DNA of 64,000 nt, taken from Isoperla grammatica (Eukaryota > Arthropoda > Insecta > Plecoptera > Perlodidae). This document shows, in pieces, positions 12,101 to 24,671 of the stretch. The translations under genes and the position numbers were made by a program. The notes beneath the pieces are model-generated. The model did no database searches, was not told where the DNA came from, and saw only the letters and a program-made list of their open reading frames with translations. The stretch spans positions 6,969,966 to 7,033,965 of the forward strand of contig OX246747.1 in assembly GCA_945910005.1 (NCBI GenBank). Direction: 5' to 3'. Each line of letters opens with the position of its first letter. Positions within the stretch are counted from its first letter, which is position 1.

Positions 12101-15100
12101 CTATATTTATACTTACTGCTGAGTGTGACGTCATTGATTGATGACGCAAGCATTACCGCAGTTGTTGTACGACGACTATATTTATACTCACTGCTGAGTG
12201 TGACGTCATTGATTGATGACGAAAGCATTACCGAAGTTGTTGTACGACGACTATATTTATACTCACTGCTGAGTGTGACGTCATTGGTTGATGACGCAAG
12301 CATTACCGCAGTTGTTGTACGACGACTATATTTATACTCACTGCTGAGTGTGACGTCATTGATTGATGACGTAAGCATTACCGCAGTTGTTGTACGACGA
12401 CTATATTTATACTTACTGCTGAGTGTGCGGTCATTGGTTGATGACGCAAGCATTACCGCAGTTGTTGTACGACGCCTGTATATACTCACTGCTGAGTGTG
12501 ACGTCATTGATTGATGACGCAAGCATTACCGCAGTTGTTGTACGACGACTATATTTATACTCACTGCTGAGTGTGACGTCATTGATTGATGACGCAAGCA
12601 TTACCGCAGTTGTTGTACGACGACTATATTTATACTCACTGCTGAGTGTGACGTCATTGATTGATGACGCAAGCATTACCGCAGTTGTTGTACGACGACT
12701 ATATTTATACTTACTGCTGAGTGTGACGTCATTGATTGATGACGCAAGCATTACCGCAGTTGTTGTACGACGACTATATTTATACTTACTGCTGAGTGTG
12801 ACGTCATTGGTTGATGACGTAAGCATTACCGAAGTTGTTGTACGACGACTATATTTATACTTACTGCTGAGTGTGACGTCATTGGTTGATGACGCAAGCA
12901 TTACCGAAGTTGTTGTACGGTGACTATATTTATACTTACTGCTGAGTGTGACGACATTGATTGATGACGCAAGCATTACCGCAGTTGTTGTACGACGACT
13001 ATATTTATACTTACTGCTGAGTGTGACGACATTGATTGATGACGCAAGCATTACCGCAGTTGTTGTACGACGACTATATTTATACTTACTGCTGAGTGTG
13101 ACGACATTGATTGATGACGCAAGCATTACCGCAGTTGTTGTACGGTGACTATATTTATACTTACTGCTGAGTGTGACGTCATTGGTTGATGACGAAAGAT
13201 TACCGAAGTTGTTGTACGACGACTATATTTATACTTACTGCTGAGTGTGACGTCATTGATTGATGACGCAAGCATTACCGCAGTTGTTGTACGACGACTA
13301 TATTTATACTTACTGCTGAGTGTGACGTCATTGATTGATGACGTAAGCATTACCGCAGTTGTTGTACGACGACTATATTTATACTCACTGCTGAGTGTGA
13401 CGTCATTGATTGATGACGCAAGCATTACCGCAGTTGTTGTACGACGACTATATTTATACTTACTGCTGAGTGTGACGTCATTGATTGATGACGCAAGCAT
13501 TACCGCAGTTGTTGTACGACGACTATATTTATACTCACTGCTGAGTGTGACGTCATTGGTTGATGACGCAAGCATTACCGCAGTTGTTGTACGACGACTA
13601 TATTTATACTTACTGCTGAGTGTGACGTCATTGATTGATGACGCAAGCATTACCGCAGTTGTTGTACGACGACTATATTTATACTTACTGCTGAGTGTGA
13701 CGTCATTGATTGATGACGTAAGCATTACCGCAGTTGTTGTACGACGACTATATTTATACTCACTGCTGAGTGTGACGTCATTGGTTGATGACGCAAGCAT
13801 TACCGAAGTTGTTGTACGACGCCTGTATATACTCACTGCTGAGTGTGACGTCATTGGTTGATGACGCAAGCATTACCGAAGATGTTGTACGACGCCTGTA
13901 TATACTCACTGCTGAGTGTGACGTCATTGGTTGATGACGCAAGCATTACCGAAGTTGTTGTACGACGCCTGTATATACTCACTGCTGAGTGTGACGTCAT
14001 TGGTTGATGACGCAAGCATTACCGAAGTTGTTGTACGACGCCTGTATATACTCACTGCTGAGTGTGACGTCATTGATTGATGACGCAAGCATTACCGCAG
14101 TTGTTGTACGACGACTATATTTATACTTACTGCTGAGTGTGACGTCATTGATTGATGACGCAAGCATTACCGCAGTTGTTGTACGACGACTATATTTATA
14201 CTTACTGCTGAGTGTGACGTCATTGATTGATGACGCAAGCATTACCGCAGTTGTTGTACGACGACTATATTTATACTTACTGCTGAGTGTGACGGCATTG
14301 GTTGATGACGTAAGCATTACCGCAGTTGTTGTACGACGACTATATTTATACTCACTGCTGAGTGTGACGTCATTGGTTGATGACGCAAGCATTACCGCAG
14401 TTGTTGTACGACGCCTGTATATACTCACTGCTGAGTGTGACGTCATTGGTTGATGACGAAAGCATTACCGAAATTGTTGTACGACGACTATATTTATACT
14501 CACTGCTGAGTGTGACGTCATTGGTTGATGACGCAAGCATTACCGAAGTTGTTGTACGACGCCTGTATATACTCACTGCTGAGTGTGACGTCATTGATTG
14601 ATGACGAAAGCATTACCGAAGTTGTTGTACGACGACTATATTTATACTCACTGCTGAGTGTGACGTCATTGATTGATGACGCAAGCATTACCGCAGTTGT
14701 TGTACGACGACTATATTTATACTTACTGCTGAGTGTGACGTCATTGGTTGATGACGAAAGCATTACCGAAGTTGTTGTACGACGACTATATTTATACTCA
14801 CTGCTGAGTGTGACGTCATTGATTGATGACGTAAGCATCGCCGCAGTTGTTGTACGACGACTATATTTATACTTACTGCTGAGTGTGACGTCATTGGTTG
14901 ATGACGCAAGCATTACCGCAGTTGTTGTACGACGCCTGTATATACTCACTGCTGAGTGTGACGTCATTGATTGATGACGTAAGCATCGCCGCAGTTGTTG
15001 TACGACGACTATATTTATACTTACTGCTGAGTGTGACGTCATTGGTTGATGACGCAAGCATTACCGCAGTTGTTGTACGACGACTATATTTATACTCACT

Positions 15101-18100
15101 GCTGAGTGTGACGTCATTGATTGATGACGTAAGCATTACCGAAGTTGTTGTACGACGTTTATATTTATACTCACTGCTGAGTGTGACGTCATTGATTGAT
15201 GACGTAAGCATCGCCGCAGTTGTTGTACGACGACTATATTTATACTCACTGCTGAGTGTGGCGTTATTGATTGATGACGCAAGCATTACCGCAGTTGTTG
15301 TACGACGACTATATTTATACTCACTGCTGAGTGTGGCGTCATTGATTGATGACGCAAGCATTACCGCAGTTGTTGTACGACGACTATATTTATACTTACT
15401 GCTGAGTGTGACGTCATTGATTGATGACGCAAGCATTACCGCAGTTGTTGTACGACGACTATATTTATACTTACTGCTGAGTGTGACGTCATTGGTTGAT
15501 GACGCAAGCATTACCGCAGTTGTTGTACGACGACTATATTTATACTTACTGCTGAGTGTGACGACATTGATTGATGACGCAAGCATTACCGCAGTTGTTG
15601 TACGACGACTATATTTATACTTACTGCTGAGTGTGACGTCATTGGTTGATGACGCAAGCATTACCGCAGTTGTTGTACGACGACTATATTTATACTTACT
15701 GCTGAGTGTGACGTCATTGATTGATGACGTAAGCATCGCCGCAGTTGTTGTACGACGACTATATTTATACTCACTGCTGAGTGTGGCGTCATTGATTGAT
15801 GACGCAAGCATTACCGCAGTTGTTGTACGACGACTATATTTATACTTACTGCTGAGTGTGACGTCATTGGTTGATGACGCAAGCATTACCGCAGTTGTTG
15901 TACGACGACTATATTTATACTTACCGCTGAGTGTGACGTCATTGATTGATGACGCAAGCATTACCGCAGTTGTTGTACGACGACTATATTTATACTCACT
16001 GCTGAGTGTGACGTCATTGATTGATGACGTAAGCATTACCGCAGTTGTTGTACGACGACTATATTTATACTTACTGATGAGTGTGACGTCATTGGTTGAT
16101 GACGCAAGCATTACCGCAGTTGTTGTACGACGACTATATTTATACTTACTGCTGAGTGTGACGACATTGATTGATGACGCAAGCATTACCGCAGTTGTTG
16201 TACGACGACTATATTTATACTTACTGCTGAGTGTGACGTCATTGGTTGATGACGCAAGCATTACCGCAGTTGTTGTACGACGACTATATTTATACTTACT
16301 GCTGAGTGTGACGACATTGATTGATGACGCAAGCATTACCGCAGTTGTTGTACGACGACTATATTTATACTTACTGCTGAGTGTGACGTCATTGGTTGAT
16401 GACGCAAGCATTACCGAAGTTGTTGTACGGTGACTATATTTATACTTACTGCTGAGTGTGACGTCATTGGTTGATGACGCAAGCATTACCGAAGTTGTTG
16501 TACGGTGACTATATTTATACTCACTGCTGAGTGTGACGACATTGATTGATGACGCAAGCATTACCGCAGTTGTTGTACGACGACTATATTTATACTTACT
16601 GCTGAGTGTGACGTCATTGGTTGATGACGCAAGCATTACCGCAGTTGTTGTACGACGACTATATTTATACTTACTGCTGAGTGTGACGACATTGATTGAT
16701 GACGCAAGCATTACCGCAGTTGTTGTACGACGACTATATTTATACTTACTGCTGAGTGTGACGTCATTGGTTGATGACGCAAGCATTACCGCAGTTGTTG
16801 TACGACGACTATATTTATACTTACTGCTGAGTGTGACGACATTGATTGATGACGCAAGCATTACCGCAGTTGTTGTACGGTGACTATATTTATACTTACT
16901 GCTGAGTGTGACGTCATTGATTGATGACGCAAGCATTACCGAAGTTGTTGTACGACGACTATATTTATACTCACTGCTGAGTGTGACGTCATTGATTGAT
17001 GACGCAAGCATTACCGCAGTTGTTGTACGACGACTATATTTATACTCACTGCTGAGTGTGACGTCATTGATTGATGACGTAAGCATTACCGCAGTTGTTG
17101 TACGACGACTATATTTATACTCACTGCTGAGTGTGACGTCATTGATTGATGACGCAAGCATTACCGCAGTTGTTGTACGACGACTATATTTATACTCACT
17201 GCTGAGTGTGACGTCATTGATTGATGACGCAAGCATTACCGAAGTTGTTGTACGACGACTATATTTATACTCACTGCTGAGTGTGACGTCATTGATTGAT
17301 GACGCAAGCATTACCGCAGTTGTTGTACGACGACTATATTTATACTCACTGCTGAGTGTGACGTCATTGATTGATGACGTAAGCATTACCGCAGTTGTTG
17401 TACGACGACTATATTTATACTCACTGCTGAGTGTGACGTCATTGATTGATGACGCAAGCATTACCGCAGTTGTTGTACGACGACTATATTTATACTCACT
17501 GCTGAGTGTGACGTCATTGATTGATGACGTAAGCATTACCGCAGTTGTTGTACGACGACTATATTTATACTCACTGCTGAGTGTGACGTCATTGATTGAT
17601 GACGCAAGCATTACCGAAGTTGTTGTACGACGACTATATTTATACTTACTGCTGAGTGTGACGTCATTGATTGATGACGCAAGCATTACCGCAGTTGTTG
17701 TACGACGACTATATTTATACTCACTGCTGAGTGTGACGTCATTGATTGATGACGCAAGCATTACCGAAGTTGTTGTACGACGACTATATTTATACTTACT
17801 GCTGAGTGTGACGTCATTGATTGATGACGCAAGCATTACCGCAGTTGTTGTACGACGACTATATTTATACTTACTGCTGAGTGTGACGTCATTGATTGAT
17901 GACGCAAGCATTACCGCAGTTGTTGTACGACGACTATATTTATACTTACTGCTGAGTGTGACGTCATTGATTGATGTCGCAAGCATTACCGCAGTTGTTG
18001 TACGACGACTATATTTATACTTACTGCTGAGTGTGACGTCATTGATTGATGACGCAAGCATTACCGCAGTTGTTGTACGACGACTATATTTATACTTACT

Positions 18101-19460
18101 GCTGAGTGTGACGTCATTGGTTGATGACGCAAGCATTACCGCAGTTGTTGTACGGTGACTATATTTATACTTACTGCTGAGTGTGACGTCATTGGTTGAT
18201 GACGCAAGCATTACCGCAGTTGTTGTACGACGACTATATTTATACTTACTGCTGAGTGTGACGTCATTGGTTGATGACGCAAGCATTACCGCAGTTGTTG
18301 TACGACGACTATATTTATACTCACTGCTGAGTGTGACGTCATTGGTTGATGACGCAAGCATTACCGCAGTTGTTGTACGACGACTATATTTATACTTACT
18401 GCTGAGTGTGACGTCATTGGTTGATGACGCAAGCATTACCGCAGTTGTTGTACGACGACTATATTTATACTTACTGCTGAGTGTGACGTCATTGGTTGAT
18501 GACGCAAGCATTACCGAAGTTGTTGTACGACGACTATATTTATACTCACTGCTGAGTGTGACGTCATTGGTTGATGACGCAAGCATTACCGCAGTTGTTG
18601 TACGACGACTATATTTATACTTACTGCTGAGTGTGACGTCATTGATTGATGACGCAAGCATTACCGAAGTTGTTGTACGACGACTATATTTATACTCACT
18701 GCTGAGTGTGACGTCATTGGTTGATGACGCAAGCATTACCGAAGTTGTTGTACGACGCCTGTATATACTCACTGCTGAGTGTGACGTCATTGATTGATGA
18801 CGTAAGCATTACCGCAGTTGTTGTACGACGACTATATTTATACTTACTGCTGAGTGTGACGTCATTGATTGATGACGCAAGCATTACCGCAGTTGTTGTA
18901 CGACGACTATATTTATACTTACTGCTGAGTGTGACGTCATTGATTGATGACGCAAGCATTACCGAAGTTGTTGTACGACGACTATATTTATACTCACTGC
19001 TGAGTGTGACGTCATTGGTTGATGACGCAAGCATTACCGCAGTTGTTGTACGACGACTATAATTATACTCACTGCTGAGTGTGACGTCATTGATTGATGA
19101 CGTAAGCATTACCGCAGTTGTTGTACGACGACTATATTTATACTCACTGCTGAGTGTGACGTCATTGGTTGATGACGTAAGCATTACCGCAGTTGTTGTA
19201 CGACGACTATATTTATACTTACTGCTGAGTGTGACGTCATTGATTGATGACGTAAGCATTACCGCAGTTGTTGTACGACGACTATATTTATACTCACTGC
19301 TGAGTGTGACGTCATTGGTTGATGACGCAAGCATTACCGCAGTTGTTGTACGACGACTATAATTATACTCACTGCTGAGTGTGACGTCATTGATTGATGA
19401 CGTAAGCATTACCGCAGTTGTTGTACGACGACTATATTTATACTCACTGCTGAGTGTGAC
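6196..19460 (-). repeat. 13.3-kb minisatellite, ~177 units of 75 bp (some 73 bp), in the protease intron
   Basis: Tandem units run without a break. The 75-bp form reads, on the minus strand: GTCACACTCAGCA (identical to the protease exon end), GTGAGTATAAATATAG (splice donor plus a TATA-like box), TCGTCGTACAACAACT, then GCGGTAATGCTTACGTCATC and AATCAATGAC (the MITE end). The 73-bp form replaces the TATA segment with GTATATACAGGCG; I count about 28, with a run of consecutive 73-bp units around 11450-11880. Because 75 is divisible by three and stops are absent, very long ORFs appear on both strands (for example 1,299 codons on the minus strand, 14891-18790). These encode a 25-residue repeat and are most simply explained as a by-product of repetition, not genes. 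Point variants (GATGACGTAA, GCAA or GAAA; ATTGATT or ATTGGTT) are shuffled along the array. Confidence 0.97.
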
Positions 19461-19614
19461 GGGCTTCGGCAGCTTCATGAGTGCGACGTCATTTTCGTAA
19501 GTGTCATCGTTGTAACCCTCGTGCAAGATCTTAGTAGTGGTCGTCACCGTGATCTTCCCGGGCTCGCTGGCGCTGTAGCTCTGCGCACCGAGGGTGATCG
19601 CGAAACTTCGGGCG
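19448..19614 (-). CDS. Serine protease exon with catalytic Asp, abutting the minisatellite
   Basis: On the minus strand it encodes ARSFAITLGAQSYSASEPGK, then TKILHEGYNDDTYENDVALM and KLPKPVTLS. The NDVALMKL motif carries the catalytic Asp102. The acceptor is TCTCCATAG; the donor AGCA|GTGAGTAT at 19441-19447 is also the donor-like sequence of every repeat unit. Length 167 = 1 + 165 + 1, so phases fit both neighbours. The exon carrying the signal peptide and catalytic His was not identified upstream to 20.5 kb, so the gene is incomplete here or the 5' exons lie farther off. Confidence 0.9.
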
Positions 19615-21937
19615 CTATGGAGAAGAGAGCCCGTGAGTAAGAGGTACGTTTCAATAGTATTCTCTACACTAGGAAAACGCTCTGTTTGACGCGTTGATAA
19701 GCGAGCGCGTCAATATCTACGAACTTTCTGGCGAAAAGATTTCAATGCTAATACAAACAACAATTAACAACAAATCAAGAATGCGCATTTCAAAATTATT
19801 ACTAATTTCCATAGCTTTTATACTTCCCGACATTGTTGGATGCAGTGCAATGTGCGTTGCTAAGAATTTTCGCTGTCATGTTTTCGCCGCGGTCCGCCAC
19901 CGTTACTAACAGTTATTGACAGCAATAGTGTCACGGACACACGGCCCGTGACAGCCTTTCGGCCCACACCCCGCATCCCTGACCATGCCGCACAAATCTC
20001 CCGCCCTGATATCTGCTGTCACCGAGATCACCTCGACACTGATGGTATGCGTGAGGGGTGGGAGAGGGGCCATGAGAGAAGAGAACCGGCGGTGGGACGT
20101 GAGTCGAGAGTCAGCCTCCGCATAGGGGAGGTCAGGAGACTCGTTACGAGTAGAGACAGATTTTGCGTTGAGGAAAAAAGGGGCGTTTTTCGAGGCCTTG
20201 TTCGGGCAATACTGCGTGTACAGGGATTAAGATTAAGTAGCCGTTTGTTGGCATCAAGCTTATAATTATCGTCATTTCGTTATTTTTTCGTGGAGAAGAA
20301 ACGTCTCATATTGTGTCAAACTATGCAGGTATATATTTTCCGAACTAACTGATTTTTGATACGGAGGTAAATAAGTATTCAATTATTATTTCGGTGGTGA
20401 AAAGTGAGTTTAACTGGAGACAGTCGCTGTATCCCGCAATTACCGCCGCATACAGTTTTTCTTCGCCAGCCAGTTGTCCACGATTTGGGAGTGGGGGCAA
20501 CGCGAAGAGGCGGAAGTTCAGCGCTACACCTATTCTCGTCGTTTGTGTGTGGGGAACCAGTTACTTCCCGCTATCCAGGGATTCGCAAGAGAGAGCAGGG
20601 AGCAGGGGAAGCCATAGGAACATCGTGCTGAAGACGTCGCGACGCCACCGCTGCCGGACGCCGTCCTGGACTGGGTTCGCCTTCCTGGGACGCAGGGACA
20701 CCCGTTCCAGTGGAGTAAAGCTAAGTGCCCCTGTTGGTAGTACCGGGAAAGCAGTCTGTAGCAAGGCCTTGTTGTAGCTGTAGTTTTCTTGTGTGTATCT
20801 TCCACAGGGTGCCAGTAGGTTGCGCGCTGACGTGTAGCCTGCCACCACATTACGTCACCGCCTGTGAGCTGCCGGAGCAGCGGTATGATAGTGATCGAGT
20901 GCGTTACAATAAGCCACCGTATTGGTACCGTGCCGTAATAACGGTAGACCCTAGTTAGACGTTATAGACATATACTATTCTAATATATAATTTAATAGCT
21001 ATCCTTAGAATATAATGACGGCTATGTCTGGACATTTTGTTGAGCCACGGTGGTGGAGGGGCATGTAGCCTAGCCCTTACCAATCGCCCAACCGATTACC
21101 GATACTAGCGGGAAGTGAATAGGCGGCCAGCTGCTTTATAAACTATTTGGTAACCGATGTTTGAATACTATTATATTACACCCTATTATCTAGTTTCTGT
21201 TGGAGATGGACATTCTTATCCATAATTAATTACTAGTAGTTGTTGAGTGCACGTTTAAACCCATATCGTGTCGCTAGGTAACGAGGTAGATCCTCCATTC
21301 GTTCGGCGTGCTTTCATAACCATACACACTACTGATTATCACAAACCATTGTTTAACACTATTATTTATTAGCGCTATCCACTGTTTATATAAAATATAT
21401 TATTATTTTTATTTGTATAATGGAATCATCAGAAGTAAAGCTAGTAGTGTAAGGGGCCCCGCGCGAGTACTTTGTTCACAAACTCACAGCGTCTTTGTAG
21501 GATTTGTAGAAATTAGCGACGTTTGTCATATTATATTGTATTATTTAAATATTTTGTTATTCAACTCTGTCAATGTTATTTGGTAAGCTAGTATTAACAG
21601 TAATGAGGATACTTTTCATAATATATATATATATATATTCAATATTCGCATTTACTGCTGTTACGATCCTAAGACGACGTTATTCCTCAACAACCACCTC
21701 CTTATAATAATTGAACACTGCTGGGGCTTTGTTCCTTTTCCCCCAAAGCAGTCTGTTAATATAAATAACCATCATTATAATTTAAAAAAAAAAGGAAAGG
21801 AACTGGAGCCCGTTTTAAGTATCCCGGGAATAGAGGAGTCGACCCACGGCCTAGCTACACCATCAACCCCCACGTGGCAGCGGCAGTGGCAGACTTTGGG
21901 TAAGTCGTCACAATAGAAATGTAATTTCTGCCTCTAA
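19615..21937. other. No gene recognised
   Basis: Mixed-composition DNA. Overlapping open frames on both strands at 20394-20960 are GC-richer than the flanks but match no family I recognise; they may be a transposon or LTR remnant. An (AT) run is present near 21622-21640. The expected His-containing protease exon was not found. Confidence 0.4.
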
Positions 21938-22199
21938 TATGTATCAAATCGCGTTAACATTAGTATATTCGTGACCGGACAAAAATTTACTATAAGATAG
22001 CCACCTCACATTTTGCTGTTACTGTGTTTCAGAAATATATTTTCGAGTAACTTTTGTGTAACTTTGCCAATATTTATCAGATCGCCATAACATGAACATA
22101 TTCGTGATTGGAAAAAGCTTTAAAAAATTATGGCCATCTCACATTTTGCCGCCATTTTGTTTCAGAAAAATATTTTGCAGTAACTATGGTGTAACTTTG
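21938..22199. repeat. Diverged 131-bp tandem duplication
   Basis: GTAACTTTG recurs at 22060 and 22191. The two halves share TATTCGTGA, CACATTTTGC and TTTCAGAAA in order. No coding signal was seen. Confidence 0.6.
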
Positions 22200-22767
22200 T
22201 AACTTTTCGAACGATTTTGCCTCAAAACTATACACCTTCAATCCACATGGAGGCTTGTGGATGGTCTAATTTTCAGGTTGATCGGATTTTTCGTTCGACC
22301 GCTATCGACTGACATAAAAACAAAACAAAAAACAAAAAACAAAAAAAAATCAGAACGAAGTGCCATAAGAGTCAAGTGGAAACGCTCGCTTCGCTAGCTT
22401 AACTAGATACTATGTAAATAACATTATTTTGTATTTTTATATTTATTTTTGTGAAAAGGGATTTTTAAAGACCGCCTCTTACGATCGGCAGAGTCACCCT
22501 GCATGGAATTCTTCCCCATGGCCCAGATGGTGTGCCCACTTTGAAGCTATAATAGAATTCCAGTCTGGCTGAACAGATAAGCAAATCGAGAAGTTTGAAA
22601 TTATGGTTTTGTCAGGCTTTACTTGGCTAGCTAACAACGAAACCATCAGACCCACAAAATAGAGTTTCACGTGGAAGTGGAGACCTCCCCCCAATAACAC
22701 GATATGGGTTCAAATTAAGTGGGCCTATAATGATGTTAACCAAGTTTTATCTTGTGTTATTGTATCG

Positions 22768-22786
22768 AAAATTATTATAATTATTA

Positions 22787-22880
<94 letters not shown>
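22768..22880. repeat. (ATT)n microsatellite
   Basis: About 110 bp of near-perfect ATT repeats. The poly-Asn and poly-Tyr ORFs here are artefacts. Confidence 0.95.
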
Positions 22881-22954
22881 TGGGTTTTTTTACGACATAC
22901 TCGACAATTAGGTTATATAATGTCGGTGGGTGATTGGAAAAAGCGACAACTAGG

Positions 22955-23107
22955 ACGTAAAGGGGAAATGGGACGACGTGGACTGCCTTTCGTCTGGTTT
23001 CCCCACCCCGACCTGTCCGGCTAGGGTGGCCCAACCAGAAGCATACGCTTCCACTGGCATAGTTCTCAGGATCAGCGGAGAACTCAAACCTGCCTACCAC
23101 GATAAGG
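22955..23107 (+). repeat. Dispersed SINE/LINE-tail-like repeat, copy 1
   Basis: Shares GGTGGCCCAACCAGAAGCAT, ACGCTTCC and CACGATAAGGTA-type blocks in order with 60862-61040. The CCACCACGATAAGG ending is typical of a short interspersed element or LINE 3' end. No coding signal was seen. Confidence 0.65.
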
Positions 23108-24660
23108 TATCTATAGAATAAAGCCAGGGCCGTTACTCAGGTATAGAAATCACTCAGGTATGCTTGGGCAAAGTACAATGGGAGATCTGAGGGGGGAGGG
23201 AGCCCCCCCCCCCACCCCCTACCCCCCCCCCCCAGCCAATGCGGGTCCGGGGCGCACAGTCCCGGAAATTTGTCAATCCTTATAAGGTGTGATTGGAGTG
23301 TTTTAACGAGGTTTTAGCATGTTTTCAAATAAATTAAAGTGTATTTAGCTTGCGGTTTATTACATTAATAGTGATATATTTGGTCAGAAGTTCAAAATGG
23401 TATACTTGGGGGGCCAGTAGCGCCGGGAGTTAATCTTGCTAGGGGGGGCACATGAAGACTGTGGCATATCCGAGAATTTACCATTTGGGGGGGGGGGGGA
23501 GAGTTCAACATCCCAACCAGAAAGGGGTCTAGGGCGAAAGCACCAGCCGCTGGAGGCCTTTTCGCCTGAAGCGTTTTTTTTTCACATGTGACGTTTTAAA
23601 CGCCTGTGAACAATCGTATAATGTCATAGAGAAGGTTTCTTATTCTAATTCTTTGTTCTTTATTATTCTTATATTTTCTTCTTTTTTTTGAATTCGGCTA
23701 TGAATCAAGAGATCAAATTTCTTTATCAAGTCTTGACACAGGCATCCCTAAGATTGGAAACGGTTCCTTCTCTCAGTGTACTTTTGGGGGGGTTGGGGGG
23801 GGGGGTCTTGAATATGCCACAGCATGAAGGTGACGTGCGTCAAGCGCGTCTTCTCGACGTATACGGTTCTGCTTAAGCCGCCGTAGTGACTAGTTGTGTT
23901 ATTACATATTATTTTAATCTGTTTGACAAAGCTTTTTGCACCCAGATACGATATGTTCAATTGTTTCGCCGTTCATATTACATTTTCTACAATTATCTTC
24001 CACTGTGACGTATTTCAGTATGTATTTTTTGTAATTGTTAGTCTTGATTACTTTATCTTGAATAGCGATCATAAATCCCTCTGTTTCGCTGAAAATGTCC
24101 CCGGACGTTAACCATTTGTTCGATGCTACCCTATCGACGTTGGGTTAGTGCTTAAATGGACTCCGAGCAGTAACGATTGCACGATTGCAAATGTAAAGTA
24201 TAGACAATGCGGGGAACCGGGGGGGTTTGGGGGGGCACGACCCCCCAGTTTTGCCCCGCAGGGACTTTTTTTGCGTGTTTTGTCACGAAATCGTTAAAAT
24301 GGCTTTGGAAAGGGGTAAGGGGGTTGAGGACCCGTTCTTAAATAAAACTTTGGCGTGGAAAACCAAACGTTGAAACACTTTATGTATTTACAAATAAATA
24401 CATTGGATGAGCAAATAGAAAGTACAACAAAACGTTCAACATAAATCGCAAATACACATCGAATCGATAAAAGTTAGTGCCGGTATCACATACCGTCGGT
24501 ATTTTTAGTAACGATATGCATACCGGCTCATACCGCCCCACTTAAACCACTCGGGGGGGGAATAGCTATGGATAGGCTACATTCCGATGTAACTCTAATT
24601 ATGCCATTGTGTACAATAACAAGAAAGGTTTAAATAATATTCTCTGGAAATTCAGCATAC
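23108..24660. other. Low-complexity and transposon-remnant DNA
   Basis: Contains several G- or C-runs (23195-23235, 23486-23500, 23786-23806). A segment near 23517-23570 reads AGGGGTCTAGGGCGAAAGCA, then CCAGCCGCTGGAGGCC, and resembles the 5' part of the hAT element at 30336. No gene was recognised. Confidence 0.45.
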
Positions 24661-24671
24661 ATTGAGATAAG

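Noticed and set aside
14891..18790. A 1,299-codon repeat-protein gene
   Set aside because: Open frame follows from a 75-bp period; the opposite strand is equally open and no promoter, start context or splice evidence supports a protein.
6196..19460. CRISPR-like array
   Set aside because: Repeats are continuous 75/73-bp units without unique spacers, in a eukaryotic intron.
19830..19890. Catalytic-His exon of the protease (minus strand ILSNAHC)
   Set aside because: Resembles LTAAHC only over a few residues; no donor site in the correct phase and no upstream protease residues, so likely chance.
20394..20960. Protein gene in GC-rich block
   Set aside because: Several overlapping frames on both strands, none with recognisable motifs; cannot choose one.
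22752..23100. Poly-Asn/poly-Tyr proteins
   Set aside because: Translation of an (ATT)n microsatellite.
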